Shown: positions 12,730 through 26,393, counted from the stretch's first letter. The stretch is 64,000 bases of DNA from Amoebidium appalachense (GCA_963693365.1 CAVNZM010000012.1:3968001-4032000), one strand, 5' to 3'. Numbers and translations: made by a program. Notes: generated from the letters alone by a model not told the origin.

Positions 12730-13382
12730 CGAGGACCAACGCCAAAGCACGATCATAGACATCGGGAATAGCTACGAAACTCAACCTGTGTATTTTGAGT
12801 AGCATCAACACGAGACACCCATTATGGACAAAACCGAAGAAAAATACGTCGCTTAACTCTACTTTCCTTCCCACATTAACATCCCCAATACTAATATTTT
12901 TACTATTTTTCTCTGCAGGTGACCGTGGACTATTCCAAGCCCCATCTGCGCGTGATTGCCGTTGGTGATCTTTTCAACGGTCCCGTCGCCACGGTTTCCG
13001 GTGTTTTTGCTGCCGATAACGGGCTTCTTTTCGGTGCTGAGGGCGGCTACAACGTGCAGTCTGGTGCCCTCACCACCAACACCTTTGCTTTCGGCTATGC
13101 CCAGAAGGACTTCACCACCGTCATCACGTATGCATATTGCCCCCCCCCCCCCTCCCCCCTCCCGGGAAACAAAGTATGCGTTGGGAACCACGCGCGAGAA
13201 GTTAAAGAATATAAACCCATGCTTCTGTGGAAGCATAGGAACCCCCCTGATGATGGGCTCTGTTCAAGTGCCTTCTGCCTGCACGCTTAAATTGTTTTGA
13301 TTTTGGAATTCCCACTTTTGTGACGTTTTGCTTTTGCTCTTTGTTGTCTCCTCCATATCTCCGACCCTCTAACGCATATATC

Positions 13383-13432
<50 letters not shown>

Positions 13433-13497
13433 ACACACACACACCCTCCACCTTTTTATATTTATGAACTGCGTATACTTAAATTATGCCTTTTTGT

Positions 13498-13539
<42 letters not shown>

Positions 13540-13756
13540 CTCGTGTGTGTGTGTGTATGCGCGCGCGCACAAAAATCTGTGTTGTCCTTCGTGGTTGTGT
13601 ACTTCTTACACAACACTTTCTCCCCCCCCCCCCCCCCCCCCCCCCCCCTCATCTCTCTCTCCCTCCCTCACCCTCTCTCTTTCTCCCCCCTTCCCCTCCT
13701 CCCCCCACATAAACGCATACACAAAAAATGGAGAAAAAAGGCGTTGTGACCCTCAA

Positions 13757-13804
<48 letters not shown>

Positions 13805-14099
13805 CTCCAGCCTTTCGTAATAATAGGATGCAATAGGAGATACTCGCGCGGGAATCCCGATGTCTGTGCACACATGGTGTATACATACGGGGACACACCA
13901 CACACAGTGCACACACAAACATTCTTGCACACCATGTGCATACGTGTACACCGACACACACACCTTCCCCTCGTTACAGATGCACGCACACATGCTCACA
14001 TACCATGTAAAAGCAAATGTGCAAACACACACCCCCACACACACACACACCAATGAAGTGGTCGGATGACTTAATCGTTGTACGAGCTTTTTGACACAT

Positions 14100-14173
<74 letters not shown>

Positions 14174-14655
14174 TATAGTGAAACCTGACTGTTTTCTTTG
14201 CCACAGAACCGACGGCACAGCATTCAACACGCACATCCACCACAATGCCAGCGCCAAGGTCGATGCTGCCATCAACATTGGTTTCTCCCGCGGCAAGAAC
14301 GACACCGCCTTTGCTTTTGGCACCACCTACAAGCTGGAGGACGGCGCTTACCTCAAGGTTTGTCCCCCCCCCCCCCCCCCCCCCCTTTCTAAGGAAAAAA
14401 ACCCCCACAACTACCCCGCTGCATGCACACACACGCACACGCACACGAGAAAAAACAACATGATAGGATCGTCTAAAAAAGAAACAAAATAATACTGGCA
14501 CGGCTTGCAGCCCAACCGTTTTTGCAGTGCACATACTTATCCCACCTAAAACCTACCAATTTTGCATTGATATACCAGTCCCACATGTGGCTTTTTTTTT
14601 GCTTCTTCAGGCGTGGTGGTGGGAATGATTGGGGTTCCGAAGAGGTGGAAATTGC

Positions 14656-14698
<43 letters not shown>

Positions 14699-15100
14699 CT
14701 TTTTAATTGTGGGGACAGGGGGGGGGGGGGGGGGTTGACGTGCAATTGAAGGCCTGACAAACGCATACAAGAGTCGGAGTCCGGGATCAGGTGACGCTTG
14801 GGATGCATGTGTGTGCGCGCGCGCACTGTGGGTGGGTGGGTGGGTGCCACTGGGTGGGTGTGCGCCTCTTTCGGTGTTTTTGAATGATTTGGAAGAGAAA
14901 CACGATCTAACCTCTTCTTCTTTTTCTTGTCTATTTCCTTTTAATTTCAGGCCAAGCTGAACCAGGCTGGTGAGGTCGGTCTGGGCTACACACAGTCTCT
15001 GCGCCCCGGTGTCAAACTGACCGTTGGTGTGAATGTGGACACCAAGAACATCACCGCCGACGCCCACAAGATCGGTCTTGCCCTCACCCTGAACGCTTAG
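11409..15100 (+). CDS. VDAC: Voltage-dependent anion channel (mitochondrial porin)
   Basis: Five coding exons: 11409-11522, 12401-12619, 12919-13127, 14207-14357 and 14951-15100. All have GT-AG borders and consistent phases, and encode 280 aa, the usual length for VDAC (about 283). The product is the outer mitochondrial membrane beta-barrel that passes ATP, ADP and small anions. It has an N-terminal amphipathic helix region (FADLSKSAKDLLSKDY), TEKWNT, SYAPNTG, FAFGYAQKDF and GLGYTQSLRPGVKLT, and ends in the hydrophobic beta-signal strand HKIGLALTLNA used for SAM-complex insertion. The start is set by homology; an AG acceptor 15 bases upstream of the ATG (near 11394) suggests a separate 5' UTR exon that I cannot locate. 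Introns are filled with poly(C), (CA)n and (GT)n. Intron 3 holds a degenerate copy of the poly(C)-tailed repeat. Confidence 0.95.
13242..13410 (+). repeat. Poly(C)-tailed SINE-like repeat, degenerate copy (VDAC intron 3)
   Basis: It begins with CCCCCCTGATGATGGGCTCTG, close to the family core, and ends with CTAACGCATATATCAA followed by poly(C), matching the family end GACGCATTCAA(C)n. The middle is strongly diverged. It lies in the sense orientation of the gene. Confidence 0.55.
13757..13804. repeat. Poly(G) tract of nearly 50 bases
   Basis: An almost pure G run in VDAC intron 3, one of the longest mononucleotide tracts of the window. It faces a poly(C) tract about 130 bases upstream, so the intron carries both C and G runs on the same strand. 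Confidence 0.95.
14102..14167. repeat. (GT)n microsatellite before VDAC exon 4
   Basis: A nearly pure (GT)n run of about 64 bases ends about 40 bases upstream of the acceptor of exon 4 (14207). Confidence 0.95.
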
Positions 15101-15311
15101 AGCGAGAAACAGACGCTTCTGTAGCTAGAAGTGCCATGAGCTTAAGCATCTGCCAAAAGCGTGTATTTGCTTAGTGCTCCAAGAAAGGTGTGCTGGTAAG
15201 CTGATTTTGGTTGGCTTGCTGATGCTCCCTAGAGACCAGTCATGAGGAAAATAGAAGTGCCGATGTACATGCACGGTCGGGCGCCGAACATGCGTGCCGT
15301 TACCGGTATCT

Positions 15312-15317
15312 GAAATA
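15312..15317 (+). promoter_or_regulatory. Poly(A) signal AATAAA, VDAC
   Basis: A canonical AATAAA lies about 210 bases after the VDAC stop codon, with no other candidate between them. Assignment to VDAC rests on position only. Confidence 0.55.
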
Positions 15318-15734
15318 AAGGTAGACGAAAAAGAAAGCCCAGGTGTAATTTGCTACGGTATTTTCGCTCGATCCAGTGAGCATCTGGCACGACCACTTCA
15401 CAGTGAATGCGTCCGGGCCCAAGTTTGCAGTCACATCACGGCCTATCAAGGCCTTCTCCCTCTCCCTCCTTCCTGCAGACTTGGGATCCCCCAAGATTCA
15501 GTTTTCCAGGACACATGTGCCTCAGGGAGTCAGGCTAATCATTGTACCGTTGCTGTAACATAATGTTATATCTTAAACCTTATTCACGAAGATTCTTCGA
15601 CGAGGATTAAAGATCCAGTCGACCTTTATAATGCTATCTCGTATATAATTGACACATATGAAATGAGGTTTGTACGCTTGGTCGTGGGGTTCATGTATTG
15701 GGAGGTTGCTAAATGAACTTCAGTTTATTCAGAT

Positions 15735-15811
15735 GAGGTCGCATGGAAACCAGGGAGGGTGGGTAGAAACCAGCTGGTTTCCCCCCATCCTCCCGGTTTC
15801 CATGCGACCTC
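15735..15811. repeat. 77-bp near-perfect palindrome (foldback)
   Basis: The left arm starts GAGGTCGCATGGAAACC and the right arm ends with its exact reverse complement. The arms continue for about 38 bases each, with a few mismatches in the G-rich middle, and meet at CCAGCTGG with essentially no loop. It could be a foldback mobile-element relic or form a cruciform or RNA hairpin. I see no target-site duplication. Confidence 0.9.
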
Positions 15812-16210
15812 GACAAATTTTCTAAAAACCCATCGCACTAGACTATTGGCGATGTGTCCAAACTGACAAACTGACTGTGTTTGCCGTTTATATACCCGCT
15901 CGACTGCGTTGAGATTGTCCAATCACAATCGAGAACATGTTAAAAACTGATCCGCAAATCAAGCCCGAAAATTCAGAAAATTTTGATGGTATTTTTTCAA
16001 GCCCCGATGTATTTTGGGTTTCGGGTTATGCATATGGTATTTTTCGTACCATGTCATTTGGCGGGGCACTGTTTGCGCAATCTAACCTCGGGAGTTGGCT
16101 CCATATCTTGCGGGCATGTCTTATGAGGGGCGTGCGCGTACGCGCAGATGTGTGTATGTGATGCGTCGTGTTTTATAATATATATGTGCATATGTGTTTG
16201 TGTGGGTTGT

Positions 16211-16550
<340 letters not shown>

Positions 16551-17040
16551 TCCCTTTAGCTCTCTGGAGCTCCCGGGCCCCAGCACAGGTCAATCTAACT
16601 TGAATAGATGGTGACGCACGCAAAGTGGGACTCAACAACGTTGATAAATAGCATCAGCATTCTCCAGCAATACTATGGCAGAAAGAAATAAATAATGGGG
16701 CGTACACCCCTCCCATATTTATAAATAAAAAGGTGCACTACCAATAAATTCAGTAAGTAATAGTGTGTACCGATTGAAATTTCTGTTTGTCGGACTCGGG
16801 CCCTGGCCGATTCCATGGTGGTGGCCTACGATAGCCATATATGGTTATTAAGCATCGTAATGATTGGATTTAACATTTGCTGCTTCTGGCTTCCGGTTGG
16901 CCCCCTGAATGTATCAGGAATTATCTCGAGATCAGGCTGCCTGCAGATGCATGCAGTTTGTGTTACAGTTGCCATGTAGTTGTGCATTGTACTGCTGACG
17001 TTAGGAGCAGAAACACAGTAGGGCTTGTTGCAGTCGTGAA

Positions 17041-17577
17041 ATGGGGCCCAAAATACCTGCGGGCCCCTCCCGGCCTCCTCCTGTTGCAAGTTCAACTGGT
17101 CAGGCAGACCGTAGATACAGGCAGCTGCAACCTTCACAACGCACTATAGGGGATTTCTTGCCCGTTTTTCTCGGAGGGAAAGTTAATAAACCCGAGAAAA
17201 CGGGCATGACAACACACCCACGCCCCTCACGTCAGGTATCCGACCAGGACAAGGAATCAGATTGCTCACCATCACGAATTAGGTCATCCATAAACACCAT
17301 TAGTTCAAATGACGGAAACGAATCCAGCTCCTTAGCAGATCTAGAAGGGCCTTTTTCCCCTGCACGCACACACAGTGCAAGCAAATCACCCTCCGAGATT
17401 CACACCCCTAATAGAGACCCACACACGACCGCGCCCACAGCCAAATCACCATCCCCCGCAATCACCCCGCCATCAGCCAAACCACCAACCCCCCAACGCA
17501 AATCCACACCCGCAGCCCAAACTTCGACCCCACCACGCAAATCCACACCGGTACCCACAGCCCAACCACCGACCCGT
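17041..17577 (+). CDS. Pro/Ser/Thr-rich ORF, unknown, runs into (GT)n
   Basis: About 179 residues are open before the frame enters a (GT)n microsatellite. The N-terminal third has ordinary composition (around RYRQLQPSQRTIGDFLPVF). The rest is Ser/Pro/Thr-rich with repeated KSPSP- and PPRKSTP-like segments. No family is recognised. It may be a disordered N-terminal exon, with a donor hidden where GTGTGTGTG begins, or a retroelement ORF1 remnant. The start is the first ATG and is not supported by other evidence. Confidence 0.3.
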
Positions 17578-17649
17578 GTGTGTGTGTGTGTATGTGTTTG
17601 TTTGTGTGAGTGTGTGTGTGTGTGTGTGTGCAGTGTGCGTGCAGTGTAT

Positions 17650-17699
<50 letters not shown>

Positions 17700-17990
17700 T
17701 AGAGAGAGAGAGTGTGTGTGTGTGTGTGTGGAGACACGGGGGCCGCTCGCGGGGGAAGGGGGGGGGGGGGGGGGGGGATATATATATAAGAACGCAGTAC
17801 ATTTTCACAAGAAGAAGCACAGCACATACTTTGAAGCAGACAATGGGGCACCGCTAAGCAAAATCGAACAGTTTGTCAGGGCTGATCAGTACGGGGGACG
17901 GGCGTGTACATGTGTGTGTGTATCATGATGTGTGTGTATGCCATGATGTTTGATACGGTGTGTGTCAGTGTGTGTGTACGGTGTGTGTCA

Positions 17991-18023
<33 letters not shown>

Positions 18024-18026
18024 TGT

Positions 18027-18088
<62 letters not shown>

Positions 18089-18146
18089 TATGTGTGTGTG
18101 CGTCACGGTCACAGTGTGTGTGTGTCACGTGTGTTTGTTTGTGTGT

Positions 18147-18207
<61 letters not shown>

Positions 18208-18608
18208 TGTGTGTGCGTGTACGTGAGTGTGTGTGTGCATGTGTGTGTGTGTGTTAACGTGTGTACATATGTGTGTGTGTGTCAGTCAGTCACGGTGGGT
18301 GTGTGTTACAGTGTGTGGCGAGCGTGTACGTGTGGTGTGTGTGGATGGGTGGGTGGGTGTATGTGTGTGTGCTCTGTGTGTGTGTCACGTGTGTGTACTA
18401 GTATGGCAGTGTGTGACGGTGTGTGCCGGTGTGTACGCTTGTACAACACTGTGTGTGTGTGCCACAGTGTCACGTCCGTGAGTATATACCATATGTGTGC
18501 CGTGTACATGTGTGTCTGTGTACGTGTGGGCCGGAGTACTAGCTGTGTGCATGTCTGTGTACATGTGTGTGTGTGTGTGTGCCACGGTGTGTGAAGGTGT
18601 GTGTGTGT

Positions 18609-18665
<57 letters not shown>

Positions 18666-18962
18666 GTTGCCACACGCGCACGAGCGCACACGTGCACGTG
18701 CACACACAACTTTTCACACACATGCACACAAACACACACGCGTGGACACACACACACACACACCGCGCATACAAAAACAAACTGCACCGCACACAGGCAC
18801 ACACGCGCATGCGCACGCACGGGCACACACACACACACACAAGTACACACATGTATACACACACACGCACACACACACACACATGTCCACACACACACAC
18901 ACACGCACACACACACACAGTAACACACAGTACGCACACACACATACACACACGAACACACG

Positions 18963-19031
<69 letters not shown>

Positions 19032-19042
19032 CACACACAAAC

Positions 19043-19081
<39 letters not shown>

Positions 19082-19160
19082 TACAGGCACGCACACACAT
19101 ACACGGACGCACACATAGCACACACACACACACACCGTGGCACACACGCACACACGTGGC
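17578..19160. repeat. Very large (GT)n block switching to (CA)n
   Basis: From 17578 the strand is dominated by interrupted (GT)n, with an island of more complex sequence at 17730-17900. At about 18665 it switches to (CA)n/(CACG)n until about 19160. The region is mostly alternating purine-pyrimidine and forms an imperfect kilobase-scale inverted repeat centred near 18667. No genuine ORF is present. Confidence 0.9.
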
Positions 19161-19271
19161 GCCACTACTTTGGAATATCCGTATCATTTGATGCCTATAT
19201 ACGTATGATATCATGGTTTACCACATGTGTTGTGTTATAATACGCAGCCATATGCATGGGGGCCGGGCGGG

Positions 19272-19303
<32 letters not shown>

Positions 19304-19457
19304 CTTACCATGTCTTACCATGAAACCTCGGGAGGCTTACCATGAACCGAAATTGTGTTGGTATTTTCAAATGTTTCTGGGTATTTTGTACCGTAAAAAC
19401 GGGGTTATGGTCGTGATTTGCGGCGCAAATCACCACGGCGTGTTTCGGAAGCTAGCA

Positions 19458-19463
19458 TATAAA
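19458..19463 (+). promoter_or_regulatory. Candidate TATA box
   Basis: TATAAA lies in a short unique stretch about 75 bases upstream of the ATG at 19539. A TCAGT initiator-like site lies near 19479. It is a plausible core promoter for the short ORF that follows; nothing else supports transcription. Confidence 0.4.
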
Positions 19464-19538
19464 GGGGCAAAATGGCATTCAGTCTGCATCATAAAAACTA
19501 CGAGCACTCAAATTCCTTTCTCACACCATAACACCACA

Positions 19539-19664
19539 ATGGCTCAGAAGCGCGCCGCCCCAATCGTCCTCTCCGAAGACGTTACCAACAAAATTCCGAA
19601 ATCTGCCGACCAAAAGCAGGGCGTTGACAAATACAGGAGCAACAAATCGAACCATCACAGTTGA
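19539..19664 (+). CDS. Short ORF, unknown, next to inverted-repeat element
   Basis: A 41-residue reading begins MAQKRAAPIVLSEDVTNK. It has ordinary Lys-rich composition, a TATA box upstream and a C-rich A/C leader ending CACCACAATGG, a good initiation context. The stop falls five bases before the terminal inverted repeat at 19669. It could be a first exon whose continuation was cut off, or a genuine small protein. No family is recognised. Confidence 0.35.
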   Translation: MAQKRAAPIVLSEDVTNKIPKSADQKQGVDKYRSNKSNHHS

Positions 19665-19933
19665 CAGTGGTTCGGTTCGTGTGACGCCAGATTGCCAGAT
19701 TGCCAGATCTTTTAGGGTGCCAAATTTTGTTTAAAAAGCCTTCGCCAATTTGCGGTTCGTGTAGCTCGATGATTTTAGCAAAATCTGCGTAAAAATCACG
19801 GGGAAAATTCATGTTCGTGTTCTTCGTCTCGTTTTACACGCAGCCTTTTTCGGTGGCAAGGGGTTTTGTTGACCTTTTATGGGTCTCGTTTTTATGGATG
19901 AGCAACTTTGGAATGCTGACGTGCGTATAAAAA

Positions 19934-19955
19934 CACGGCCCTTCAGAGGGCCGTG
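19934..19955. other. Short perfect hairpin
   Basis: CACGGCCCT and AGGGCCGTG are 9-bp perfect arms around a TCAG loop, just downstream of a TATAAAAA sequence at about 19926. It lies inside the candidate inverted-repeat element. Function is unknown. Confidence 0.6.
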
Positions 19956-20399
19956 ATAAAAAGCATTCATTCTACATTCGCTGCTTCTCATATGTAACTG
20001 TGTCTTTTTTGTTAGTTTTGCAGACTGTTGAAGAGAGTAACTTTCCGTGTCCATCTTTCAACCATTTCGTTTCTAAAACATTGGGCGGAGAGAAAGTATA
20101 AGACGCATGAGGGCTAGCCTGTTCACATAAAAGTTTTATGGAGCTGTTTCGGCTTTTTATTGGCCGGGTATTCGAAGGCTTTCTAACGCGTGTAGTTGAC
20201 AGTTTGACAGGCCGAAAAGAACGCGCTCTTTGCACCATTCTTGCATCTTTCAAGTTGTTTCCTGTCAAGTACGCTGTTTTTTGTCATGCCTATAGCAGTA
20301 TAGCGGGAAGAGTGGGCACTTATTCAGTCTCTCTTTTTTCTTTCTTTCCCTCCCCCCCTACTCACCCCGCCTCCCTCACCACACCACCATCACCACGAC

Positions 20400-20720
20400 C
20401 ACCTCACAGACACACCCACACACACCCACACACTAATGCACGCACGCACGCACGCACGAGGACAAGCGCACACTGACGCACGCCCGCACGCACTCGCGCC
20501 CGCCCGCCCACCCGCACGCAGCACGCACGCACACACGCCCGCCCGCCCGCACGCACAAAGGCACGCACACACTGACGCCCGCCCGCACTCACGCGCGCGC
20601 GCGCGCGCGCCCGCCCGCCCGCAACCACGCACGCACGCACACACACACACACACATGCACGCACACACGAAAGCACGCACGCATATACGCACAGACGCGC
20701 GGACGCACGGACCCATGCAC

Positions 20721-20752
<32 letters not shown>

Positions 20753-21222
20753 CACATACACACACAAACACACACACACACGCACACACACACACACACA
20801 CAGACACACACACACACACACACACATACATACACACACAAACACGCACACACACACACACGCACACACACACACATACACGTAGTAAGCACGCTCGCAC
20901 GGACGCACGCACGCATGCACGCACGCACGCACGCACGCACCCATCCACCTACACACGCAAGCACGCACGCACGCAGGCAACCAGGTACGCACGCACGCAC
21001 GCACGCACACACATACCCATACAAAGCGCACATGCACACACACGCACGCGCTCCCACACCCCCACTGGCACACATCCCGACCCACCGACACCCCACACAC
21101 CCACACACTCCACCCCATACTTGGGTGAGGTCCCCGTGCATTCTACACTTGAAAGACCACCACGGAGCTAATCGTACGGCGAAGGCCTTGGGAGAGGGGA
21201 GGGGGGGCATGTAAGTGCGTGT

Positions 21223-21286
<64 letters not shown>

Positions 21287-21434
21287 GTGCGCATGTATGC
21301 GCACGCACGAGCATGCGCGTGCGTGTGTGTGTGTGTGTGTGAGTGTGTGTGTGTGTGTGTGTGTGAGTGTGTGTGTGTGTTTGTGTGCGTGTGTGTGTGT
21401 GTTGGTTTGTGTGTGTGTGTGTGTTCGTGTGTGT

Positions 21435-21477
<43 letters not shown>

Positions 21478-21486
21478 TCAACAGTG

Positions 21487-21535
<49 letters not shown>

Positions 21536-21560
21536 GTGTGTGTCACAGTGTGTGTTTGTT

Positions 21561-21595
<35 letters not shown>

Positions 21596-21709
21596 GTATC
21601 GTGTTTGTGTGTGGAAAGGGGGGGGGGGGTGTATGTGTGTGTGCGTGTGTGTGTGTGTCTGTGTGTGTGTGTGTCTCAGAGTGAGCTTGTGTGTCACAGG
21701 CTGTGGCAC

Positions 21710-21765
<56 letters not shown>

Positions 21766-22310
21766 ATGTGTGTGCGTGTGTGTGTGTGGGCGGGTGGGTG
21801 CCCACATCACACGTGCACACGTACGAGTGTTTGTGTATGTGTGCATGCGCGCGCGCGGGCTTGTGTGTGTGTGTTTAAAAAAAAGTGCTCGCGTGTGCTT
21901 ATGTGCGCGTGTGCGCGTATTGAAGGGTGTGTGTGTGCACGTGTGAGATAAACGAGAGGCCTGTTAGGACAGAGAGAAAGAGACAGAGAGAGAGAGGGAC
22001 AGGGAGGGAGGGAGAGTCGGAGAGAGAGAGAGTGTGTGTGTGTGAATACGTGTGTGTGTGTATGCGCGCGTGCACGCATGCGCGCAGGTGGATGTCACGG
22101 CGTGTGTGTGTCTATGTGTGCGTGTGTGTTCGTGTGTGCTCCTTCAGCGTGCACGCATTAAGTCATGGTGAGTGTGTGGGTCTGCGTGTGCGTGTGTGTG
22201 TGTGTGTGTCTGAGTGTGTCTGTGTGTGTGTGCTGCGCTCGCAAGCTTGTATGTGGGTGTGTGTGCGGGTTTGGGTTTGCGTGGATGCATGGGTGCACAT
22301 GTGCGTTTGA
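20400..22310. repeat. Second giant alternating Pu-Py block: (CACG)n then (GT)n
   Basis: 20400-21110 is (CA)n mixed with CACG, CGCC and (CG)n. After a unique stretch at 21115-21205 the same strand becomes (GT)n/(GC)n until about 22310. It repeats the CA-to-GT strand-switch architecture of 17.6-19.2 kb but in the opposite order. No gene is supported within it. Confidence 0.9.
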
Positions 22311-23399
22311 GCCTGTGTTGGCATGCATGCATGCTTAGTCAATGAAAGATGCACGGAGACAGTGGGAGAGACACAAGGCCAAAAGTGGAATGACTGTGTC
22401 TGGCGCATCCTTACCACAAACGGGACCAAGGCGTTTCCTCGATTTTGGGATGGAGTAATGAGGGTCGAGTTAGGTAGTACGCAGGCGTGTGATCCAGAGC
22501 GGTTGCGTTTATGGACGTATAGGCCAAAAATGCGGCGGAGTAACACGTTAGGAGCAATATAGTAGCCACAACCCGCCGGTGGTGTTCATCTGGGTCGCCC
22601 ATTTTCCCGTCTCAAGAGAGACCCTACAAGGAAAAGACAAAGGGCAAGGTACAGACGAGGGCGAAAGAGAGTTATCCGCAAATAAAAATACAAATAAATC
22701 AGATGAAAGGAAGAGGGAATCGTCTCTTTTGTCAACACTATGGTTGTGACAGGTATCGTTTTGTCGTTTTGTCGTACGCTGTCTCTCACGGCCAAGCAGC
22801 CTTTGTGGAGGCACCTGCTGATTGGTTACGCTTGCATTCTGGCGGCCTGGGTTACCCAATCCCTGCACGGCCGTCATCTGGAAACCCCCCCCCCCCTTTC
22901 TAAAATCCGGCATCTGGAAAGGGGGTGGATAAATTCTGGCATTAATACGAAATTTAGTTTTATAATGGCTCGATCCGAATGGCTGAATTTTACCGGTAAA
23001 AAAAAATCTGGCAATCTGGCAATCTGGCTTGTCACACGAACCGAACCAGTGCAGGAGGTACACGTGTAGGCCTACGTGCCCCGGTGACCAATCACACGAA
23101 TGTTTGCATTCCACAGACAACCAATCAAATCGAGAAAAGAACTACCAATCAAACATCAATGAATGCATACAGCACTGCAGGCTGCTACGGATTTTTTCCG
23201 GGGTGCCACCGTACATGAAAACATCAATATTTATGTAAATCAGCCTTTTGAAACCCAGCAGGATAATAAGGAAAATTAAATATACAATACTTCACAAATA
23301 ATATTTTTAGTGACTATGTAAACCAGACTGGTTCTGGATTATGCAAATAAATACAGTAGACTAAGCGAGTTCTCGCGTACAAACCGAGTCATATTTACC

Positions 23400-24150
<751 letters not shown>

Positions 24151-24769
24151 TGCGCCCAAATATTCCGCTGCAATTTGCTATGTGTCACGAAGCGACATGC
24201 GCCAACTTTTGCGCAACGCAAAGTCTTCAATGGCCTGCCGTTGTAAAAGGATTTTTTTTTTTTTTTTTTTTTTGCCCCTCGAAACACAGGGGACTTGCGC
24301 ATTCACACTTCGAGGTTATCTTTTAAAACAAACAATAGAAACAAGGGAACAGGTGATGCTATTTAAGAATGGAGAGCGCGACCGGCCGATCAGCCCAGGA
24401 GCATGAGGCTAACGCTGTTTGTGCAAGGCGGCTTCAGAGAAAACACACCCACAAACACGCACACAAACACTTTCACCCTCTAGCTCTAACCAGGCTATTT
24501 CTCGGAGTTCTGCCCGAAGCCTATTGGGTTGCCAAGGGCATATGTACAAGTGTGATGCTTGAAATATGGGTGATATTTATTCGTTAGCACTCAAACAGTT
24601 GGGGCCCTTCGCGTCCACACATCCACATAAAAGCTCGACGTCGGTACCCTCTCACACATACACACGAATATGCACGCGCATATACACTGTGTGACGTCAA
24701 CACATACACAGCACACACACAGACACACGTTCAGCTGTGTACGTGTGTTTGTGTTTGTGTGTGTATGTG

Positions 24770-24803
<34 letters not shown>

Positions 24804-25346
24804 TGTGTCTGTGTTCGTGTGTGTGTTTGTGTGCAGATGTGTGCATGCGCGTGTGTGCAACAAATGTCCGTGTGTGCGCGCGCGACGGGCACGCTTTTGC
24901 ACGTTTGTGCAAGTGTCCGTGTACCACAGGTGTGTACGTACCTGTGAATGCGTGGACGCATGTGGTTAATCAGTTAGTGAATCATTCCAACCGCAGTGCA
25001 TGCATGTATAATTATGTTCATACAATCACATCAAGGAATGCACAAGTACTGATTTGAACCACGAAAAGGACAGCTTCATGTAGCTACTGTTTTCTTTGTA
25101 CGCCATAATGCCGTCTGTGTCCAAAAACCGAAATTCACAAGCATGACCAAGAAGTAAGAGTAAGCGGTAACGTGTGCTAATATGTGTGGAAAATACCATG
25201 GTGGGTGAGTGTGGTTGTTTGTGTGTGTGTGTAGGTTGGGAGAGAGGGGGTGGTGTATAGAAAGAGTAACAGCCTACGGTAGGAAGTACACATTCACGAC
25301 GGACAATTGCAACTCATCACACATAAAGAGTATGCCTCGTATATAT

Positions 25347-25380
<34 letters not shown>

Positions 25381-26041
25381 AAGGCCTAGGAGGGGCGGGG
25401 GGAGGGGGTCATCATGGCCATGGTTGCCCATCCGCTCAGGGCCTGACGTCTCAATGGGCTGTGTAATTATGTAATGACTGGTGCACATGCAATTGTGTAA
25501 GAAGCACCGTGGGAGGCGGTGGGGAGGTGCACGGTGGCACTTTGCCACAGTAAGCCAACCGTTTTTTGCTTTTCCAGTTAGACTGTGTACACGTGCACGT
25601 GCAGGGCTGTAGGGTTATTTTCTGTGTGTGTGTGCGCGCGCGAGTGTGTATGTGTGTGTGTGTATGTGGGTGGTTGAGTGTAGGTACACATGTCATAATG
25701 GTGCACGTGAGTGGTAATCGTGGTGTGTGCCCAGTGTGTTCGCGCACGCACGTGCATGTACATCACGGGGCATATGTATACACATGGCAGTATCACTGCC
25801 ACGACGGAGGAGGAATAGCTCAAATTCTTTGTAGATGGGGTTTTTTGTGTCAATAGACACAGAGCCGGGGACTGGACTTTATATAAAGTAGCTTCAATAG
25901 ACCAGATTTTTGTCGTGTGTGTGCCTGTGGTTTCTTTGAATCTTTTTTTTTTTTTTTTATCGCGACGAAACCCCCTTGCCCCCCCCCCCCCCCCCCCCCC
26001 CCACCACCACCACCACCACCACCACCACCACACACGCACAT

Positions 26042-26080
<39 letters not shown>

Positions 26081-26380
26081 CACACACACGGTTCTTCCCC
26101 ATTCCCATCTTTCCCATCCTCCCACCCCCTCTCCATGCATGAGCGAAGGTTGCAAGTGAGACATCCGCGTTTAGGGGGATTCGCGCTGGTTCGCTCTGAG
26201 CCAGTGAGACTTCATGCAAAGTAACCATATTTGGCAGCTGGTTGGGTTTAAAGCATGACGTCACCTATCACGTGGGCCTTGTTGTCATTGGCGGCCAGCT
26301 GGCGCCAAAAAAAATCCACGGAGCCTCTGAGAGAGAAGCACACACAAGTTCAACACACACAAACACACTGACTGACTTGG
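24151..26380. other. Intergenic microsatellite-rich DNA
   Basis: No gene is supported. (GT)n occurs at about 24740-24840, poly(G) near 25349-25379, poly(C) followed by (CCA)n and (CA)n at 25979-26090, and unique stretches at 24960-25200 and 26140-26330. Short readings here are without family features. Confidence 0.6.
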
Positions 26381-26387
26381 CAACACG

Positions 26388-26393
26388 TATATA
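26388..26393 (+). promoter_or_regulatory. Candidate TATA box of the CCT beta gene
   Basis: TATATA lies about 90 bases upstream of the one-codon first coding exon of the CCT beta gene, in a short unique stretch. Assignment is positional. Confidence 0.4.

Larger units (their letters stand above)
19669..23047. mobile_element. Candidate 3.4-kb terminal-inverted-repeat element
   Basis: The left end reads GGTTCGGTTCGTGTGAC, then three GCCAGATT-type subterminal units, to about 19709. The right end (23006-23047) is its reverse complement with one two-base difference after GTGTGAC. Both ends are flanked by AGT (19666-19668 and 23048-23050), a possible 3-bp target duplication. The interior is mostly microsatellite and no transposase reading is visible, so it would be non-autonomous or heavily invaded. 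Short TSDs occur in several DNA transposon superfamilies; I cannot assign one. Confidence 0.55.

Noticed and set aside
19934-19955. Histone-mRNA-type 3' stem-loop
   Set aside because: The 6-bp core and 4-base loop size fit, but the loop is TCAG rather than the U-rich consensus, and no histone ORF is upstream.
22548-23120. 190-residue minus-strand protein
   Set aside because: It crosses the right inverted repeat and a poly(C) tract, lacks family features, and overlaps other readings of equal length.
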